DNA from: Neurospora crassa OR74A | Taxonomy: Eukaryota > Ascomycota > Sordariomycetes > Sordariales > Sordariaceae | Assembly (NCBI RefSeq): GCF_000182925.2 | Contig: NC_026501.1 | Span: 3,947,917-4,011,916, forward strand | Length of the DNA stretch: 64,000 nt | Direction: 5' to 3' | Shown here: positions 59,250-64,000 of the stretch, in pieces | Position numbering within the stretch: the stretch's first letter is position 1 | Layout of the letters: the number at the start of each line of letters is the position of its first letter | Notes under the pieces: generated by a model | Databases searched by the model: none | Seen by the model: the letters and a program-made list of their open reading frames with translations, nothing else | What the model was told of the DNA's origin: nothing | Translations under genes and position numbers: made by a program

Positions 59250-60747
59250 GGTGCAGATAGGACTAGTTACTGAAAGATTTTATGGAAGTATGCACTGGTA
59301 GTGTTCCCCACCAGGAAGGGCATTTATTCTAACTCCAATATATAGAACGTACACGCTCCCTATAAAAGATTTGACTAAACACGAGGTTGTGGCACTTACG
59401 CACGAGATAAGCAAACAAGCTGTTCGACAAGCCACCGGCCAAGGTTGTTTGTGTGATGGGGAACTAACAACACAGGCGAGAACTGGAGAATACCGTACAT
59501 GAGTCCAACTGGAGCCTTGATCGCTCCAGTGACCATTCGCAACATGATAGGAGCGGGCCAGAAAAGCTTCGTCGCGAACTGGCACCAGTGCCGGTCGATT
59601 CTGAATCAGAAACCCAGAGAAAGGAGCTGCGAAGCGACAAAATGAACGAGAAAATATATAATCAGAGGACTAACCACAGGTTATATTGAAGCTTCTCATG
59701 ATGCAAGCATACCTGAAAAGATCGAGACCGGATATCGACCTTTACCAACCTAGCGGTTGCAAGTACAAACCAAACAGGGATGGATGGTCCGATATTGCTC
59801 GGTCTAAGTCGGAAAGACTGATACAAAGCTGTAATAGGAATCTAGGAATTGAAAGACACACCGGCCAGAACCCATCAAGTGCATCCAGGTAAGCCCTAGG
59901 AGTGAAGTTCAAGGTCTGATATACTGACCGTAACGTGTTCGGTTTATTTGTACCAATGTTCGCCAACGAGCTGTCAATAGCCTCCAAAAGCACACAGCTG
60001 TGAAGCCTGCTGCTGATCACCATTCTCTCTCCGACTATGGCAGGTACGAGTGTCCCAACATCTGCTGATTCGGGTTACCAATGCCTGACCATTTCCTTGT
60101 GGGTGGTGGAACTCATAAATGGAGCATCATCATAGCACGAGTGAACTTTAAACTCGATGGTACCGTTAAGGACGAGTGGTTCGTTGTTCCCTTGCAAATA
60201 TGAGTCGTACCTTTTCCCTGCAAGTTCTCGTGTGCCCCCCTTCTTCCTGCTTTTCTGATTTACTTTCCGTTGCGGTTGACTGGCAGCCTGAGTAGTTCGA
60301 AGAAACTTCCCAAGTAAGGCCAAGGGGCATTTAGTTGTGACAGTCAGGGCGTTCCAGTTGGTTTCTCGTCTCAGGGGGGAGATCTGCAAGTTTCCAGAAA
60401 CCACACATATCCATTAAACTCGTTGTTGCTCTTCTTTGTAGTAGTAGGTGGCTTTGACCCGGATATACGTCTTTATAAGATCCGTTTCACATGACTGGTA
60501 ATGAGAAAAGTGCTGAAAGGAACGCACCTGTGGGGAAGCCGAGCAACTAAAGCTTCTTGAGCCCCAACATCCCAGATACCACACCTTCATAGCATGGCTG
60601 GAGATGCCTTTCAACGAGACACAGCGTTGAGTTGCTTTGGGTCATCAGGTTGCTGGTATCTTTCCAACGTGCCAGTTGACAATCAGCGCTCACGGTCCAG
60701 ACGGGGACAGAGACGCATTTGTCGTTTCATGATCACATCATTATTCA
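59250..60747. other. Intergenic, downstream of VPS37
   Basis: About 1.5 kb of GC-balanced DNA. Several minus-strand frames of 66-109 codons (59280-59585, 59742-60023, 60075-60404) have no motifs and could not be joined convincingly by splice sites. A highly diverged pseudogene cannot be excluded. Confidence 0.5.
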
Positions 60748-61552
60748 TCAGCGCCATCCACCAACCCTCCCCTCGTCCCATCTCTCCTTGCGTTCCTGCC
60801 GCAGGTAGTATAGCTTCTTGGCCTCCCTATATTTCCTGACCCAGTCGCTGGTCTCTCGCTCCGACGCAGGCGTGCCATCGCCACCACTATCGAGAAAACT
60901 TTCCTCGAGAGCACAACACACGGCCTCTTGCTCCTGCAAGCCCTGGCTGAGCCGTTGGTACAGCCGTACTGGGGCAAAGTGGGTGAGGGCATGGTCCATC
61001 TCGGCTTGTTTGGCCCGCCATTGGCGTTCGAGGGCGTGGGTCGACAGAAGCTGAGCTTGAGTCGATGATCGACGGTTCGCAAGGCGTGCCTCGAGATTCA
61101 GCAGCTGAGCAGCCCGCTGGACGTTCTCAGCCAGCGCAGACTGCAATGTGTCGTGTGACGCCTGTAAAGACGGGTGGATGGTTTCCGGTGAATGTGTCAA
61201 GGCGGAGAGAAGCGATGGGTTGGAGAGGATCACGACGAGATCGTCTTGCTTGCTATTCCAGCGATCAGATGGCGTCAGTCACTGGAGTACGAATTCGAAC
61301 AATCGCTTTTGTAAACGGAAAGACTCACGACTTGTCTTGGAGAAACTTGGGCAACCATTGCTCGCCGGGGTCCGAGATGGTTTGCCCATTGTGGGTCAAG
61401 CCTCCTTGTTGAAAGCCATCGGCACCGGGACCCCCTGTCTCCGGACGTTCGGGGGGCCGCGGCGACGGCGAGGTTTCCGCTGTGTTTATGTGTGTCACCT
61501 CGTGACTTCCTGATGGCTTGGGCGGCAGAAGAGGTGGTGTGTGAGAATACAT
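60748..61552 (-). CDS. VPS37: ESCRT-I subunit Vps37 (Mod(r) domain)
   Basis: Subunit of the ESCRT-I complex on endosomes, which sorts ubiquitinated membrane proteins into multivesicular bodies. Exons 61552-61329 and 61252-60748 (76 bp intron) give 242 aa. The N-terminal ~55 residues are Pro-rich (Y-S-H-T-P-P-L-L-P-P-K-P-S-G), then D-P-G-E-Q-W-L-P-K-F-L-Q-D-K-S joins across the intron to K-Q-D-D-L-V-V-I-L. The Mod(r) domain covers roughly 75-242: L-L-S-A-L-T-H-S-P-E-T-I-H-P-S, long coiled-coil helices, and the C-terminal K-Y-R-E-A-K-K-L-Y-Y-L-R-Q-E-R-K-E-R-W-D-E-G-R-V-G-G-W. The ATG at 61552 gives the expected start; CAG just before it leaves a small chance of an upstream exon. Confidence 0.92.
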
Positions 61553-62371
61553 CTGATTGTTTACAGCTGTTCAGGGACAACGGAAACGTGTCTATGTTTG
61601 GGATCCCAAGCTGCACCCACTAGTCTCTCAAAATAGGCGTTCTCAAAAGAGAAGATTAGGAAGGGGAAAGGTAGTCCAAAACGACTGCGCTACGGCGTGG
61701 CGAGGAAGTGGATGGAGGCTAACTAAGGTTGAACGTCTGTTATTAGATATTAGGGAAAGGGAGGACGGGGAGGAGAGCAGCGCCAAGCTTTAGCGCCAAG
61801 CTTTGGTGTGGGTCTGCTTCAGCAAAAATGGGCAGGCTGAGTAAAGAAAATAAGTATTTACTTAGAATTATCTTTCAGCAAATAGTATAGGCACTTGTTT
61901 ATAGTGCAATTAGCTAGGTTTGAATACTTAAAATATAGATGGAATTTAACTTTAATATATATTACCTATACTAGCTTCTATATTTAATAATTTATAGTAA
62001 GGTGTAATAAAAGTCTAAGCTAGTATTAAGATTGGATATAGAGAAGCTAGGGGTTTTTATTTAATTTTAGAAAATAGGTTTTTCCTTGAAATATAAAAGA
62101 AGTAGCACCATATACCTATATTTAATTCTATCGTTAGATATATATTTTCTTTTCTTCCTTTTTACTACTTATAATTAATGATTTATTACACCTATTAAAT
62201 TAGTAGTACTAGCTACGCGTCCAATTTACATACCATAATATTAGAGTAATTATTATATGTAGCCCAACCTAGTCTCAAATACAATTATATACTAAAACTC
62301 TATATACTATTTAAATACTCTAGCGTTATATCCTTATATTAATTATTAAGAGTTTTACTAAAGAATATTAA
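61553..62371. other. VPS37 upstream region grading into AT-rich DNA
   Basis: About 250 bp of GC-balanced presumed promoter, then AT-rich non-coding DNA from about 61850. A direct repeat (AGCGCCAAGCTTT) lies near 61780-61803. The frame at 61557-61793 has no motif. Confidence 0.5.
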
Positions 62372-62528
62372 ACTAGTGTTCGGGGCGGCATGCCGCGCTC
62401 TTTTGTATGGGTGCAAGGCTGGATTCTAGGTTGTTACGTACAGAGCTGGATTTTAGGTTAGTCCATATAGGGCTGAATTTTAAGTTACAGTTTACTAGTA
62501 CCTCTATATAATTGGATTTTAGGTTGGC
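62372..62528 (+). repeat. Tandem GCTGGATTCTAGGTTG repeat, block 2
   Basis: About four units of GCTGGATTYTAGGTT spaced 25-45 bp apart, preceded by ACTAGTGTTCGGGGC exactly as at 26793. G->A and C->T differences from block 1 suggest heavier RIP. Just beyond (62555-62588) is a GC-rich imperfect palindrome, GGGGGCTGCGCCCC. Confidence 0.75.
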
Positions 62529-64000
62529 TATTTCTTTCTTTTATTTACTTTAATGCTAGGGGGCTGCGCCCCTTGGGACCCCCCCTTAGAATTCTCTATA
62601 TAAAAAGTATATAAAAGTGCAAAAAATAGCTATATGTAAATGTACTAAGGGTATAATTCGTACAGGTTTTTTTTAGGTATTTTCACTAGGTGAAGATACC
62701 TAGGTGAAAAGGACGTATAGGCTAATTTTTACCAGGTTACAACCTTGATATATAGGCATCTTAGTATTCTAATAAAAACGCTAATAAAAATCGTAATCTA
62801 TATACTTCTATAGAATTTGTAAGCGTATAGCGGTGAATCTACTAATTTAATAACCTAAACAATTATGAATACCTTTATAATTAAAAAGGCTGGTTAACGT
62901 ATAAATTTATATAACTATAACCCCCTTTAAATATTAGTCTAACTATAAATTTGAATTATCTATTAGTTATAGTAAAAGATTAATAATTACTAATATTAAT
63001 AAATTGTATAAAACGGTTAATAAATATTAATTTATTTACTTAATTTGGTTTATCCTTTTCTTATGACCGCTAATACTAATCTCCTAACCGCCCGCTATAG
63101 CTTCTCAACATTTAATTATATATACCTCCTCCTCCAACGCCTCCTAACTGTAATCCCTTACTTAATTAAATGGCACTAATACTGTAAGCTCAGATTCGAA
63201 GAGGGTAGTTTGGAAGAGGGCTTCGAGAATAAGGGATTCCTTTTCTTGAGGAAAGACGAAGAGGAAAAAATGATCTAATCTTTCCGGGTGAAAGAAGATA
63301 GTGGCCTTGTACGAAATCGGGGGCGTGGTTGACATGGGTGTATAGAGCGTTCAAAGACAAACAGAATGGTACTGGGTTTGTGTGCGTAGGTAGAAGAATG
63401 GTAGTAGTATTGCTTAGTAATGAGATAGCTATAAAAATTCTATTCCTCGAAGGAAACCTTCCTTCTTATGGACTTTCTGGACCTTCTGGCTGTTTAGTGA
63501 ACAGTTCGTCTGTTCAGTTGGATTCTTTGTCTTCTAAGGATTCTAAAGATAGTCTGTTCAGTACCGTACGGCTTAGAACGACTAAGAAATTTATTTTAGA
63601 AGTTGGAGGTTTTTTAAGGTTAAAAGAACAAAGGATTCCTTTGTTAATAAAGGTCCTTGTCTACCCTGTTTAAGCCACCACGGCAACCACGGCGCTAATG
63701 TAAGCTACCCCGGGCCGTACCGGTCACCCCCACACCCTTCTACAAGGGTTAGGGTTATATATAGTAGAATCTCAACTACGTTTATTTATTTAAATCAAAT
63801 TAAATAAATTCAACCAAAAATATAGAGTATATATATATAGTAAATATTACCTATATAATAATTCCTTATACTAGTATAGTATAATATCGACCTGTAAATG
63901 CGTTATATATATATATAATATTATATACTATATAAAGTAAGTCTAATAGATAGTAATAAGGTATATTATATTCTCTTCATTAGAGATCTTAGTTTTATAA
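62529..64000. repeat. AT-rich degraded repeat block
   Basis: No gene called. A patch at about 63170-63680 is less AT-rich and holds an open frame (63329-63673, 114 codons, ending L-R-L-K-E-Q-R-I-P-L-L-I-K-V-L-V) that may come from a transposon but matches nothing I can name. A GGGTTAGGGTT motif lies at about 63747-63757. Confidence 0.45.

Noticed and set aside
60075-60404. Minus-strand frame of 109 codons downstream of VPS37, with neighbours at 59742-60023 and 59280-59585
   Set aside because: No motif, no convincing splice sites joining them, and no coding-like composition; treated as intergenic.
63329-63673. 114-codon frame as a host gene
   Set aside because: It lies in degraded repeat DNA with no recognised domain; left as possible transposon debris.

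Overview
This is nuclear DNA of a filamentous ascomycete (Pezizomycotina, probably a Sordariomycete; I cannot name the species). The genes carry short GT..AG introns of 54-111 bp, some with CTAAC/CTGAC-like branch sites, and encode standard fungal proteins. The sequence has two compartments. GC-balanced gene islands alternate with very AT-rich blocks in which old transposon frames show TGG->TAG, His->Tyr and catalytic Asp->Asn changes. These are C->T / G->A transitions of the kind left by repeat-induced point mutation (RIP).

Layout. (1) 1-24.7 kb is a nested transposon block. It holds a complete 2.2 kb LTR element with a perfect target-site duplication (TSD) at 1863-4107, a 7.1 kb Ty3/gypsy chromovirus at 7474-14586 lying between ~105 bp inverted repeats (5414-5518 and 15658-15764), a short LTR-like segment at ~15785-15992, and a 6.0 kb Ty1/copia element with perfect TSD and a half-tRNA type primer site at 16158-22196. 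The copia element interrupts an older minus-strand element. (2) 24.8-26.7 kb is an isolated gene for mitochondrial prolyl-tRNA synthetase. (3) 26.8-39.0 kb is a second degenerate block: a minus-strand Helitron Rep/helicase relic (~28.65-33.3 kb), a TIR element, a solo LTR and a ~440 bp MITE-like element. (4) 39.1-55.6 kb is the main gene island: NOC1/MAK21, a membrane-anchored hotdog thioesterase, APS kinase, V-ATPase subunit C, a large Gln-rich AT-hook protein and an F-box protein. (5) 55.6-61.6 kb is mostly intergenic, with two further copies of the TIR element and the ESCRT-I gene VPS37. (6) 61.8-64 kb returns to AT-rich repeat.

The eight genes are unrelated housekeeping or regulatory genes, not a pathway cluster: mitochondrial translation, ribosome assembly, acyl-CoA or lipid thioester hydrolysis, sulfate assimilation, vacuolar acidification, chromatin or transcription, ubiquitin targeting and endosomal sorting. 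I saw no tRNA, rRNA, CRISPR or secondary-metabolite genes. The most interesting content is the datable nest of mutated transposons, the TIR family with an internally deleted derivative, and the conserved-frame gag-like fragments. I found no convincing new multi-gene system.
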